Below, one piece after another: positions 8,341 through 16,255 of a DNA stretch of 26,747 nt (position 1 is the first letter of the stretch; each line of letters opens with the position of its first letter). The translations under genes and the position numbers were made by a program. Origin of the DNA: Firmicutes bacterium CAG:170 (GTDB lineage Bacteria; Bacillota; Clostridia; Oscillospirales; Oscillospiraceae); NCBI GenBank assembly GCA_000436735.1, contig FR887221.1:19454-46200 (forward strand). The letters are read 5' to 3'. The notes under the pieces are model-generated. The model was not told the origin of the DNA. It did not search any database and saw nothing but the letters and a program-made list of their open reading frames with translations.

Positions 8341-9209
8341 AAAGGTACGGCGAGCTTTATTTGGAAGCGCGCCGTGCGCTGCGTGCGTCGGAGGGCGAGA
8401 ACGCTTCCTTTGTCGCGCGCGAGCTGCTTGGATTTGCGTCCGGAAAATCCGCCGCCGCGCTGATGGCGGACCGGGAGCTGTACGCCTCCGAGCAGACTGC
8501 CGAGCGGATGGAGCAGTATACGGCCCGCGCCCTTCAAGGGGAGCCGCTGGCCTATATCCTTGGCAAATGGAGCTTCTACGGACTGGAGTTGACGGTGACG
8601 CCGGACGTCCTGATCCCGCGGGACGACACCATGGCGGTCACGGAGCTTGCCATCGGAAAGCTCCGTGAGATGGAGCCGCCGCAGCGTGTGCTGGATCTCT
8701 GCACCGGCTCCGGCTGCATCGGCCTTGCCATCGCGCACCAGATCGAGACGGCACGCGTGACACTGGCAGACTTGTCGCAGCCGGCGCTGAGGATCGCAAG
8801 GAAGAATATCGCAGACCTGAAAATGATCGGCCGCGTGAACGCGCTTCAAGCGGACGTGCGGGAGCCTGCGCCGAAATTCTGGGGGCAGTTCGATCTGATC
8901 GTATCCAATCCGCCCTATGTGACGGCGCAGGAAATGACGGAGCTGGATGTCTCCGTCCGTGCGCATGAGCCGGAAATGGCGCTCGACGGCGGTGAGGACG
9001 GGTTGGACTTTTACCGCGCGATCTTGCAGAATTTCACCCCGGCGCTGCGTATCGGCGGCTGGATCTGCTTCGAATTCGGCTTCCGGCAGCATATGCAGGT
9101 CGGTATGCTCCTGTCCGACGCGGGTTACTGCAATCTGCGCTTCGTCAAGGACAGCGGCGGGATCATCCGCGCGGTTTGCGCGCAGAAAATTAAAGAAACA
9201 AACGTTTGA
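8334..9209 (+). CDS. prmC: peptide chain release factor N5-glutamine methyltransferase
   Basis: SAM-dependent methyltransferase of 291 residues that modifies the Gln of the GGQ motif of release factors RF1/RF2. The N-terminal helical domain ends in GEPLAYILGKWSFYG. The Rossmann domain has the SAM loop VLDLCTGSGCIGLA and the diagnostic substrate motif NPPY (in DLIVSNPPYV). ATG 8334 overlaps the DUF1385 stop by 7 bases (ATGGTAA), implying translational coupling; an alternative GTG far upstream would run through the preceding gene and is rejected. prmC is usually next to prfA, which is not here. The end of the gene holds the -35 region of the recA promoter. Confidence 0.96.
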   Translation: MVKRYGELYLEARRALRASEGENASFVARELLGFASGKSAAALMADRELYASEQTAERMEQYTARALQGEPLAYILGKWSFYGLELTVTPDVLIPRDDTMAVTELAIGKLREMEPPQRVLDLCTGSGCIGLAIAHQIETARVTLADLSQPALRIARKNIADLKMIGRVNALQADVREPAPKFWGQFDLIVSNPPYVTAQEMTELDVSVRAHEPEMALDGGEDGLDFYRAILQNFTPALRIGGWICFEFGFRQHMQVGMLLSDAGYCNLRFVKDSGGIIRAVCAQKIKETNV

Positions 9210-9234
9210 TTTTTTACACACAGCATGATACAAT
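9206..9234 (+). promoter_or_regulatory. recA promoter
   Basis: TTGATT (9206-9211), a 17-base spacer, then TACAAT (9229-9234) with TG at 9226-9227 making an extended -10. It overlaps the last codon and stop of prmC. A perfect 10-bp palindrome, CAAACGTTTG (9199-9208), overlaps the -35. Confidence 0.8.
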
Positions 9235-9267
9235 TGGTTTAACAAAGCAGAAAGAGAGGCGCGCGGC

Positions 9268-10368
9268 ATGGAAAAGAGGAAAAATGTTCCTGACACGCAG
9301 AGCAGCGACAAGAAAAAAGCGCTGGAGACCGCATTGCAGCAGATCGAGAAGAATTTCGGCAAAGGGACCGTTATGCGTCTCGGCGACAAGCCGGAGATGA
9401 ACGTGGACGCGATCCCGACCGGCTCTCTGGCACTGGACGCGGCGCTTGGCATCGGTGGCGTTCCGAAGGGACGCATCATTGAGATCTACGGCCCGGAATC
9501 CTCCGGTAAAACGACGCTGGCGCTGCACATCGTGGCGGAAGCGCAGAAAAAGGGCGGCGAGGTTGCGTTCGTGGACGCGGAGCATGCGCTCGACCCGACG
9601 TATGCCGCCGCCATCGGCGTGGACATCGATTCCATGCTCGTCTCACAGCCGGATACCGGCGAACAGGCGCTGGAGATCACCGACGCTCTGGTCCGCTCCG
9701 GCGCGGTGGACGTGGTCGTCGTGGACTCCGTCGCAGCGCTGACGCCGCGCGCAGAGATCGAGGGCGAAATGGGCGATACCTTCGTCGGCCTTCAGGCACG
9801 TCTTATGTCGCAGGCGCTCCGCAAGCTGGCCGGCAACATCGCAAAGACGAACTGCGTCGTCATTTTCATCAACCAGCTGCGTATGAAGATCGGCGTCATG
9901 TACGGCAATCCGGAGACCACGACCGGCGGCAACGCGCTGAAATTCTACGCCTCCGTCCGTATCGATATCCGCCGCATCGAGGCCATCAAGAACGGCACCG
10001 AGATCATCGGCAACCGCACGCGCGCCAAGATCGTCAAGAATAAGGTCGCGCCTCCCTTCAAGGAGGCCGTGTTTGACATCATGTACGGCGAGGGCATCTC
10101 CAAGTGGGGCGAGCTGGTCGATATGGCCGTGCAGCTCGACCTTATTCAGAAGAGCGGCAGTTGGTTTTCCATCGGCGACGAGCGCATCGGTCAGGGCCGT
10201 GATAACGCGCGGAAGTACCTCATGGAAAACCCGGAGGTCGCCGACCGCATCGAGGCGCAGGTGCGCGAAAATATGTGGAAGCTTCAAGGCTCCCGCGCAA
10301 AGCCGCCCGCGGCTCCGGCTGCAAAGCCCGTAGACGTGTCTGCGGACGATTTCAGCGATGAGGGTTGA
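9268..10368 (+). CDS. recA: recombinase RecA
   Basis: RecA recombinase of 366 residues, which binds single-stranded DNA, promotes strand exchange and activates LexA-type self-cleavage. Walker A is GPESSGKT at residues 75-82 (Lys81). The beta-strand VVVDSVAAL is Walker B, loop 1 is EGEMGDTFVGLQARLMSQ, and FINQLRMKIGVMYGNPETTTGG is the canonical L2 region (shown in part). The C-terminus is an Ala/Pro linker and an acidic tail (ADDFSDEG). ATG 9268 is preceded by AGAGAGG at a workable distance. It starts a tightly packed run with recX, rimO and pgsA, and has its own promoter. No clear consensus LexA box was found. Confidence 0.99.
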   Translation: MEKRKNVPDTQSSDKKKALETALQQIEKNFGKGTVMRLGDKPEMNVDAIPTGSLALDAALGIGGVPKGRIIEIYGPESSGKTTLALHIVAEAQKKGGEVAFVDAEHALDPTYAAAIGVDIDSMLVSQPDTGEQALEITDALVRSGAVDVVVVDSVAALTPRAEIEGEMGDTFVGLQARLMSQALRKLAGNIAKTNCVVIFINQLRMKIGVMYGNPETTTGGNALKFYASVRIDIRRIEAIKNGTEIIGNRTRAKIVKNKVAPPFKEAVFDIMYGEGISKWGELVDMAVQLDLIQKSGSWFSIGDERIGQGRDNARKYLMENPEVADRIEAQVRENMWKLQGSRAKPPAAPAAKPVDVSADDFSDEG

Positions 10369-10987
10369 ACGGGCAGAGCAGGCCGGACAAAGCACGACCT
10401 GGCTCCAGCTGACGCTTGAGGACGGAACGCGGCTGAAAGCGCCTGCGTTTTCCGTTGCGGAGCTGAGGGCGTTTGCCGGGAAGGAGCTGACCTGCGAGGA
10501 GCTGGCGCAGCTCAAGGCCGAGGCTGCAAAGGCCCGGACAAAGGAGCGCGCTGTCCGCACGGTCGCGGCGTCCGCCGTATCGGAAAAGGAGCTGCAAAAG
10601 CGTCTTGTCCAGAAGGGCTCGTCGGAGGAGGACGCAGAGGAAACGGTCACGTGGCTCCGGGAGCTGCATCTGCTGAACGACGGCGACACCGCCGCGCAGC
10701 TCGTCCGCAGCGCAGCTGCAAAGGGTTATGGCGCGTCGCGCATCAAGAGCATATTATACGAAAAAGGGATCCCGAAGGAGCTTTGGGAACACGCGCTGGA
10801 GGAGCTTCCGGAAATGGACGGCGCGATCGACAAATTCCTGCACCAGAGGCTGGACGGCAGGGCGCTCGATGAGAAGCTTATCAAAAAAACAGCCGACGCA
10901 CTTCTGCGGCGCGGTCACAGCTGGCAGGATGTCCGGGATGGGCTCCGCCGCTACCGCGACGGGCTGGATCTGGAGGAAATGGAATGA
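10358..10987 (+). CDS. recX: regulatory protein RecX
   Basis: RecX modulates RecA by binding in the filament groove and limiting or promoting disassembly. The product is 209 residues, three-helix-bundle repeats in character. It has the RecX-like pieces SEKELQKRLVQKGSSEEDAE, VTWLRELHLLND and KGYGASRIKSILYEKGI. ATG 10358 overlaps the last 11 bases of recA, and no separate ribosome binding site is seen, so translation is probably coupled to recA. The stop overlaps the start of rimO as ATGA. The first 60 residues are less conserved in this family and the exact start is therefore slightly uncertain. Confidence 0.92.
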   Translation: MRVERAEQAGQSTTWLQLTLEDGTRLKAPAFSVAELRAFAGKELTCEELAQLKAEAAKARTKERAVRTVAASAVSEKELQKRLVQKGSSEEDAEETVTWLRELHLLNDGDTAAQLVRSAAAKGYGASRIKSILYEKGIPKELWEHALEELPEMDGAIDKFLHQRLDGRALDEKLIKKTADALLRRGHSWQDVRDGLRRYRDGLDLEEME

Positions 10988-12333
10988 GTCAATCGATCGG
11001 CATGGTCAGCCTTGGCTGTGCGAAAAATCAGGTAGACGCGGAGCAGATGCTTTTCCTGCTCCAGCAGGCGGGCTATAACATCCTGCCGGAGCCTGCGGGC
11101 GCGGACGTCGTGATCGTCAACACCTGCGGCTTTATCGAGTCTGCCAAAACGGAGGCCATCGACAATATCCTCGCCATGGCACAGCTCAAGGCGGAGGGAA
11201 GCGTCGGAAAAATTCTTGTGACCGGCTGCCTCGCGCAGCGGTATCAGGAGGAGATCCTCAAGGAGCTGCCGGAGGTGGACGGCGTGCTCGGCACTGGCTC
11301 GTACTATGACGTGGTCAGCGCGGTCAAGCAGCTGCTGGACGGTGCGGAGGGCATTGAGGAATACGGCGACATTCAGGCGCCGGTCCAGGAGTGCGGCCGC
11401 ATCCTTACCACGCCGAAGCACTACGCCTATCTGAAGATCGCGGAGGGCTGCGACAATCACTGCGCGTTCTGCATCATCCCGACGCTGCGCGGCAAATACC
11501 GCAGCCGCCCGATGGATAAGCTGATCGAGGAGGCGAAGGAGCTTGCCGTCAGCGGCGTCAAGGAGCTGATCGTCGTCGCGCAGGACACCAGCCGCTACGG
11601 CATCGACCTCTATGGCGAGCGGAAGCTTGCGGAGCTGCTGCGGGAGCTGTGTAAGATCGACGGCTTTGTGTGGGTGCGCGTACACTATCTTTATCCGGAC
11701 GAGATGTCCGACGAGCTGATCGACGTGCTGGCAAACGAGCCGAAGATTGTCAAGTATCTGGACATTCCCATCCAGCATATCGACGACGGCATTCTGAAAA
11801 AGATGAACCGGCGCGGCAACAGCAAATACCTCAAGGCGCTTCTGACGAAGCTCCGCGACCGCATTCCGGGCCTTGTCCTGCGCACGAGCCTCATCACCGG
11901 TCTTCCCGGCGAGGGTGAGAAGGAATTCGAGGCGCTCTGCGATTTCCTGCGCGAATACAAGCTGGAGCGCGTGGGCGCGTTTGCGTTCTCGCCCGAGGAG
12001 GGCACGCGCGCGGCAAAGATGGAATACCCGGACGCAGAGGTCGCGCGGCAGCGCGCCGACGTGGTGGAGGAGATCCAGTCGCGCATCATGGACGAATGGA
12101 ACGAGTCCATGATGGGGAAGAAGCTCCAGGTGCTCTGCGAGGGCTACGACGCGGACGAGGAGTGCTGGTACGGCCGGACGTTTGCGGATTCGCCGGATAT
12201 CGACGGACGAATCCTGTTCGATTCGGAGGAAGAACTGACGCCGGGCGATTTTGTGACTGTGGAGGTCACGGACGCCTGCGACGGAGAGCTGATCGGTGTG
12301 ATGGAGGATGCTGAAAATGACGACTGCGAGTAA
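10984..12333 (+). CDS. rimO: ribosomal protein uS12 methylthiotransferase RimO
   Basis: Radical SAM methylthiotransferase of 449 residues that adds a methylthio group to the conserved Asp of ribosomal protein uS12. The N-terminal UPF0004 domain has MVSLGCAKNQVDAE (Cys12), the NTCGF Cys and the TGCLAQRY Cys for the auxiliary iron-sulfur cluster. The radical SAM cluster ligands are Cys156, Cys160 and Cys163 in CDNHCAFC, followed by IPTLRGKYRSRP. A C-terminal TRAM domain (about residues 375-440) is visible. The SLGCAKNQVD spelling and the PTLRGKYRSR context favour RimO over MiaB. The start overlaps recX by 4 bases; the 3' end overlaps the start of pgsA. Confidence 0.96.
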   Translation: MSQSIGMVSLGCAKNQVDAEQMLFLLQQAGYNILPEPAGADVVIVNTCGFIESAKTEAIDNILAMAQLKAEGSVGKILVTGCLAQRYQEEILKELPEVDGVLGTGSYYDVVSAVKQLLDGAEGIEEYGDIQAPVQECGRILTTPKHYAYLKIAEGCDNHCAFCIIPTLRGKYRSRPMDKLIEEAKELAVSGVKELIVVAQDTSRYGIDLYGERKLAELLRELCKIDGFVWVRVHYLYPDEMSDELIDVLANEPKIVKYLDIPIQHIDDGILKKMNRRGNSKYLKALLTKLRDRIPGLVLRTSLITGLPGEGEKEFEALCDFLREYKLERVGAFAFSPEEGTRAAKMEYPDAEVARQRADVVEEIQSRIMDEWNESMMGKKLQVLCEGYDADEECWYGRTFADSPDIDGRILFDSEEELTPGDFVTVEVTDACDGELIGVMEDAENDDCE

Positions 12334-12856
12334 GATCACCCTTGTGCGCGTTGCGCTTATCCCGTTTTTTATGGTTTTTCTGCTGCTGCACATCCATGGC
12401 GGCGCGGACTGGCTCCGCTGGGCCGCGCTTGCGACGTTCGTTGTGGCCAGCGTCAGCGATTTCCTCGACGGTTATATCGCGCGGCACTGCAATCAGGTCA
12501 GCGATTTCGGAAAATTCCTCGATCCGCTGGCCGACAAGCTGCTTGTGACGGCGGCGTTCATCATCTTCGTCGAATGGGGCCGGATGCCCGCATGGGCGGT
12601 CGTGCTGGTCGTGGCGCGTGAGTTTGCCATCAGCGGCCTGCGCATGGTCGCCGCCAACAACGGCACGGTCATCGCCGCCGCGTGGAGCGGTAAGATCAAG
12701 ACCTCCTGCACGATGGTGGGCCTGATCGCTATGATGGCGTTTACGACCTCCTCCGTGCTGGACACGGTCGTGACGGTCGTGATCGTTGTGACGACGGTCT
12801 ATTCCGGTGTGGAATATTTCGTGAAGAACGGCAAGTGCCTGAAGCTCAAGGGTTGA
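12317..12856 (+). CDS. pgsA: CDP-diacylglycerol--glycerol-3-phosphate 3-phosphatidyltransferase
   Basis: Makes phosphatidylglycerophosphate in the membrane, the committed step to phosphatidylglycerol and cardiolipin. The product is 179 residues with several hydrophobic helices. The CDP-alcohol phosphotransferase signature D-x2-DG-x2-AR-x8-G-x3-D-x3-D is complete: Asp48, Asp51, Gly52, Ala55, Arg56, Gly65, Asp69, Asp73. I choose ATG 12317 because GGAGG (12303-12307) is 9 bases upstream; ATG 12308 directly abuts that site. The gene starts inside rimO (17-base overlap). Its stop codon TGA 12854-12856 lies inside the -35 box of the next promoter. Confidence 0.94.
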   Translation: MTTASKITLVRVALIPFFMVFLLLHIHGGADWLRWAALATFVVASVSDFLDGYIARHCNQVSDFGKFLDPLADKLLVTAAFIIFVEWGRMPAWAVVLVVAREFAISGLRMVAANNGTVIAAAWSGKIKTSCTMVGLIAMMAFTTSSVLDTVVTVVIVVTTVYSGVEYFVKNGKCLKLKG

Positions 12857-12881
12857 CAGGCCGCGGCCGAAATGCTAGAAT
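12853..12881 (+). promoter_or_regulatory. promoter of the cysteine T-box operon
   Basis: A consensus TTGACA (12853-12858), a 17-base spacer and TAGAAT (12876-12881), with TG at 12873-12874 as an extended -10. The -35 overlaps the pgsA stop codon. Transcription should begin near 12888 and enter the T-box leader. Confidence 0.88.
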
Positions 12882-12887
12882 GTTGCT

Positions 12888-13140
12888 GGGTTTTCAGGAA
12901 CCTGCGCCATTTCGCAAATAAATGAATATCGCGTTGACCGGAAAGAGTACCCTTTCAAGCGCGGCAGAGAGTCTTTGCCATCGGCTGAAAGCAGAGATCG
13001 CGGGAAAGAGGGGAAGGTGCGTCCGGTAGCGAGGGGAGACCCCGTTTAGGCCGCGTCAAGGCTATAGTGAGAAATCAGAGTGGAACCGCGAGTTTTTTAC
13101 CCGCCTCTTGATCGCATTTATGCATCAGGAGGCGGTTTTT
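12888..13140 (+). promoter_or_regulatory. T-box riboswitch, tRNA-Cys specific, with antiterminator
   Basis: Leader RNA that senses uncharged tRNA-Cys and controls cysE-cysS. Stem I holds the AGTA motif (12946-12949), AGAGAG (12966-12971) and GCTGAAAGC, and is closed at its base by ACCGG (12937-12941) with CCGGT (13023-13027). The specifier-loop position carries TGC (13018-13020), a Cys codon. The T-box itself is GAGTGGAACCGCG (13078-13090), and its TGGA (13081-13084) complements UCCA, the acceptor end expected for tRNA-Cys with discriminator U. The antiterminator forms from ATCAGAG (13074-13080) with CTCTTGAT (13105-13112, one bulged base) and GCG (13088-13090) with CGC (13102-13104). This excludes the terminator. 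Uncharged tRNA should switch the operon on. Confidence 0.95.
13101..13140 (+). terminator. intrinsic terminator of the T-box leader
   Basis: CCGCCTCTTGAT (13101-13112) pairs with ATCAGGAGGCGG (13124-13135, one G-U pair), with an inner GCAT/ATGC extension, followed by TTTTT (13136-13140). Its 5' arm is shared with the antiterminator, so the two are mutually exclusive. Confidence 0.93.
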
Positions 13141-13201
13141 ACATTTCCAGCAGCCCAATTGGGCATCTCTCGGGAGAAATCGCAGCCCTTTTGGAGGAAC
13201 T

Positions 13202-13840
13202 ATGCATCTTTTGGAGGATATCCGCGCATACAAGCATAACGACCCCGCCGCGCGAAGCGTCGCGGAGGTGCTGCTGCTATACAACGGCCTGCACGCGACC
13301 ATCGATTACCGCATTGCGCACTGGCTGCATATCCATCGCCTGCACTTTCTGGCGCGCGCCATTTCGCAGTGGTCGAAAATGTGGACGGGGATCGAGATCC
13401 ATCCCGGCGCAAAGATCGGCAGGAGGCTCGTCATCGACCACGGCACCGGTATTGTGATCGGCGAGACCGCCGAGATCGGCGACGACTGCCTGCTCTATCA
13501 GGGCGTGACGCTCGGCGGCACGGGCAAGGACATCGGAAAACGCCACCCGACGCTTGGGAACAACGTCATGGTCGGCGCCGGCGCGAAGGTGCTCGGGCCG
13601 TTTCGGGTCGGAAACAACGCCCGCATCGCGGCCAATGCCGTCGTATTGCGCGAGGTGCCGGACAACGCGACGGTCGTCGGCGTGCCGGGACGCATCGTCC
13701 GGCTCAGCGGTGAAAAGCTCGACCACATCCATACGCCCGACCCCGTCATGCTGGAGATCACCGCGCTTCAGGAGCGTATCGCGCGTCTCGAGAAGCGTCA
13801 GGACGCGGAAGCAGCAGCGCCGAAGCATGAAAAACCGTAA
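13202..13840 (+). CDS. cysE: serine O-acetyltransferase
   Basis: Acetylates L-serine with acetyl-CoA to O-acetylserine, the entry to cysteine synthesis. The product is 212 residues, the short Gram-positive form. An N-terminal helical part is followed by the left-handed beta-helix of hexapeptide repeats. GIEIHPGAKIGRRLVIDHGTG carries the catalytic pair Glu65 and His80 (equivalents of D143/H158 in E. coli CysE), and QGVTLGGTGKDIGKRHPT is the conserved active-site loop. GGAGG at 13193-13197 precedes ATG 13202. Being behind a Cys T-box and followed 22 bases later by cysS, it should be induced when tRNA-Cys is uncharged. Confidence 0.97.
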   Translation: MHLLEDIRAYKHNDPAARSVAEVLLLYNGLHATIDYRIAHWLHIHRLHFLARAISQWSKMWTGIEIHPGAKIGRRLVIDHGTGIVIGETAEIGDDCLLYQGVTLGGTGKDIGKRHPTLGNNVMVGAGAKVLGPFRVGNNARIAANAVVLREVPDNATVVGVPGRIVRLSGEKLDHIHTPDPVMLEITALQERIARLEKRQDAEAAAPKHEKP

Positions 13841-13862
13841 ATTACCGACAGGAGGAAGCAAA

Positions 13863-15314
13863 ATGTATCTCTATAACTCGGCATCGCATAAAAAGGAAGA
13901 ATTCATCCCTAATCACCCGGACATTGTCAAAATGTACACCTGCGGCCCGACAGTCTATCACTTCGCCCACATCGGCAACCTCCGCAGCTACATCATGGAG
14001 GACGTGCTCGAAAAGTACCTGCGCTACAGCGGCTACAACGTCAAGCGCGTCATGAACATCACGGACGTCGGCCATCTGACCTCCGACGCCGACGAGGGCG
14101 AGGACAAGATGGTCAAGGGCGCAAAGCGCGAGCACAAGTCCGTCATGGAGATCGCAAAGTTCTACACGGACGCCTTCTTTGCCGACTGCAAGAAGCTCAA
14201 CATCAAGCGGCCGGACGTCGTGGAGCCGGCGACCAACTGCATCGACGAGTATATCCAGATCATCTCCAAGCTGATGGACACCGGCTACGCCTATCAGGCG
14301 GGGGGAAATATCTATTTCGACACCTCCAAGCTCGAGCGCTACTATATCTTCAACGATCATGACGCAGAGGATCTCGCCGTTGGCGTCCGCGAGGGCGTGG
14401 AGGAGGACACGAACAAGCGCAACAAGAACGATTTTGTGCTCTGGTTCACGAAGTCCAAGTTTGAGGATCAGGCGCTCAAGTGGGACTCTCCGTGGGGCGT
14501 CGGCTATCCGGGCTGGCACATCGAGTGCTCCGGTATTTCCATCAAACACCTCGGCGAGGACCTCGACATCCACTGCGGCGGCATCGACAACGCTTTCCCG
14601 CATCACACGAACGAGATCGCCCAGTCGGAGGCTTATCTCGGCCACCACTGGTGCAATTACTGGATGCACGTCCTGCATCTGAACACTTCCACCGGCAAAA
14701 TGTCGAAGTCGAAGGGCGAATTCCTGACGGTTTCGCTGCTGGAGGAGAAGGGCTACGACCCGCTGGCCTACCGCTTGTTCTGCCTCCAGAGCCATTACCG
14801 AAAGAGCCTCGTGTTCACATGGGAAAACCTCGACAACGCGGCCGGAACGTATAAGAAGCTGATCGCAAAGATCGCGGCGCTCAAGCCCTCCGACGAGGCC
14901 ATCGACGAGGCTGCTGTCGCGGCGCTGCGGGAGAAGTTCAACAAGGCACTCGGCAACGACCTGAATACCTCGCTCGGCATCACGGCGCTGTACGACGTTC
15001 TGAAATACCAGACGAACGACGCAACGAAGCTCTTCGTGCTGGACGATTTTGACAAGGTATTGAGCCTTGACCTTCTGAAAAAGGCCGCGGAGCAGCGGAA
15101 GCTTCTCGAGGCCGAGAAGGCAAAGACCGGCGCTTACAACGTTGTTTCCGAGTCCGGCGAGGAGAATGCGGAGGTCGCCGCGCTCATTCAGGCGCGCTAC
15201 GAGGCCAAAAAGGCAAAGAACTTTGCCGAGGCCGACCGCATCCGCGATGAGCTGAAGGCGCAGGGTATTGAGCTGACGGATATCCCCGGCGGCGCAAAGT
15301 GGAAGCGCATTTGA
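13863..15314 (+). CDS. cysS: cysteinyl-tRNA synthetase
   Basis: Class I synthetase of 483 residues that charges tRNA-Cys. YTCGPTVY contains zinc ligand Cys27. The HIGH motif is HIGN (residues 36-39). HIECSG and CGGIDNAFPHHTNE supply the remaining zinc ligands, and KMSKS lies at 279-283. The C-terminal anticodon-binding part ends in ADRIRDELKAQGIELTD, the usual CysRS ending. GGAGG at 13851-13855 fixes ATG 13863; a longer frame running back into cysE has no ribosome binding site there and is rejected. It is the second gene of the T-box operon, so cysteine supply and tRNA-Cys charging are controlled together. A strong terminator follows. Confidence 0.98.
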   Translation: MYLYNSASHKKEEFIPNHPDIVKMYTCGPTVYHFAHIGNLRSYIMEDVLEKYLRYSGYNVKRVMNITDVGHLTSDADEGEDKMVKGAKREHKSVMEIAKFYTDAFFADCKKLNIKRPDVVEPATNCIDEYIQIISKLMDTGYAYQAGGNIYFDTSKLERYYIFNDHDAEDLAVGVREGVEEDTNKRNKNDFVLWFTKSKFEDQALKWDSPWGVGYPGWHIECSGISIKHLGEDLDIHCGGIDNAFPHHTNEIAQSEAYLGHHWCNYWMHVLHLNTSTGKMSKSKGEFLTVSLLEEKGYDPLAYRLFCLQSHYRKSLVFTWENLDNAAGTYKKLIAKIAALKPSDEAIDEAAVAALREKFNKALGNDLNTSLGITALYDVLKYQTNDATKLFVLDDFDKVLSLDLLKKAAEQRKLLEAEKAKTGAYNVVSESGEENAEVAALIQARYEAKKAKNFAEADRIRDELKAQGIELTDIPGGAKWKRI

Positions 15315-15321
15315 TATGCAG

Positions 15322-15353
15322 AAAAACCGCGTTCCGTATGGAACGCGGTTTTT
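15322..15353. terminator. bidirectional intrinsic terminator between cysS and a convergent gene
   Basis: A 14-bp perfect stem, AAAAACCGCGTTCC (15322-15335) with GGAACGCGGTTTTT (15340-15353), loop GTAT. The A-run on one arm and the T-run on the other give a U-tract on both strands. It ends the cysE-cysS transcript and the convergent minus-strand transcript. Confidence 0.92.
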
Positions 15354-15371
15354 GTATAGCGTTTTTCCGAT

Positions 15372-16115
15372 TCAGCGATAGCTGCTCACGTCGGTGCCGC
15401 AGTCCGGGCAGAAGCGAGAGCCCGGCTCCAGAGTCCTGCCGCAGACGGGACACTGTGTCCCCGCATCCAGCTTCGCGCCGCAGGAGGTGCAGAACTGGCT
15501 GGAGGCATTCTGGATGGCGGCGCCGCAGGACGGGCAGCGTCTTGCAGCGGCAGCGGTATGTCCGGAGCTGCCGGAGGGCGTGAACGAAGGGAAGCCGGAC
15601 TGCTGTTCAGAAGCGACATCCGGCATTTTTGCGCAGACCACAAGGCCGAGCAGGCTCAATATGAGCGTAAAATAGGCGGGTGCGCCGATTGTAAAGAGCT
15701 TTTCGATGAATCCTTCCGTTTCCTTTTTGATGCTGCCGTTGGTGATCGACACCAGAAGCAGCAGAACGACAAACAGAACGGCACCTGCCGCAAAGCCTGC
15801 CATGGAGATCGATTTGGAGCTGAAAAGCGAATAAATCGTTACGACCGCACCGGCCATCGCCGCAATCAACAGCAGATAGATCACGACGGAAAGCGCTGTC
15901 ATGCCGCCGCTGCCGGAATCCTGAAAATCACTGAGAAATTCCCCGAGCTTTCCAAGCGACTTGCCGACCTTGAGAAGCGTCGTGCTGTCGCTGACGGAAT
16001 CGAAGAAAAAGTTGATTCGATAACCGAGCCATTTTCCGAATAAAACCAAAAGCACGATCACGCCCTGAAGCAGCAGAACGAGCCAGCGTTTTGCGGACCA
16101 ACTCTTCACATCCAT
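15372..16115 (-). CDS. membrane protein with C-terminal double zinc ribbon
   Basis: Unrecognised protein of 247 residues. About four hydrophobic helices lie near residues 10-32, 72-98, 102-125 and 140-163. A Ser/Gly/Ala-rich linker then leads to two CxxC...CxxC zinc ribbons at the C-terminus: CPSCG with CTSCG (about 194-213) and CPVCG with CPDCG (about 222-240). Double zinc ribbons of this type occur in many Firmicutes membrane proteins of unknown function. On the minus strand GGAG (16128-16125) is 9 bases before ATG 16115; an upstream GTG at 16136 is less likely. It has its own promoter, divergent from polA, and shares the terminator after cysS. No function can be assigned. Confidence 0.85.
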   Translation of the reverse strand: MDVKSWSAKRWLVLLLQGVIVLLVLFGKWLGYRINFFFDSVSDSTTLLKVGKSLGKLGEFLSDFQDSGSGGMTALSVVIYLLLIAAMAGAVVTIYSLFSSKSISMAGFAAGAVLFVVLLLLVSITNGSIKKETEGFIEKLFTIGAPAYFTLILSLLGLVVCAKMPDVASEQQSGFPSFTPSGSSGHTAAAARRCPSCGAAIQNASSQFCTSCGAKLDAGTQCPVCGRTLEPGSRFCPDCGTDVSSYR

Positions 16116-16174
16116 ATTTACTTTCTCCTTTCTCACGCTTCTCGACCTTCTTGGAGGGAAGCATTTACAATTTC

Positions 16175-16203
16175 ATTATACATGGAAGGTATACCAATTG
16201 CAA
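16175..16203 (-). promoter_or_regulatory. promoter of the zinc-ribbon membrane protein
   Basis: On the minus strand: TTGCAA (16203-16198), a 17-base spacer, TATAAT (16180-16175). It faces away from the polA promoter. Confidence 0.8.
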
Positions 16204-16212
16204 GGCGCATAG

Positions 16213-16232
16213 AACGCTTTCCGAAAAGCGTT
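16213..16232. repeat. 8-bp inverted repeat between divergent promoters
   Basis: AACGCTTT (16213-16220) and AAAGCGTT (16225-16232) are perfect inverted copies around CCGA. They lie 9 bases outside the minus-strand -35 and 23 bases outside the polA -35. This could be an operator or just a hairpin; nothing in the sequence decides which. Confidence 0.55.
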
Positions 16233-16255
16233 TCTGGGAAGCGTGTGCTTTCGGA

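Noticed and set aside
9199..9208. LexA (SOS) operator before recA
   Set aside because: CAAACGTTTG does not match GAAC-N4-GTTC; kept as an unexplained palindrome.
13554..13862. Longer start for cysS running back through cysE in another frame
   Set aside because: GGAGG at 13851-13855 fits ATG 13863, and the protein from there begins with the normal CysRS N-terminus.
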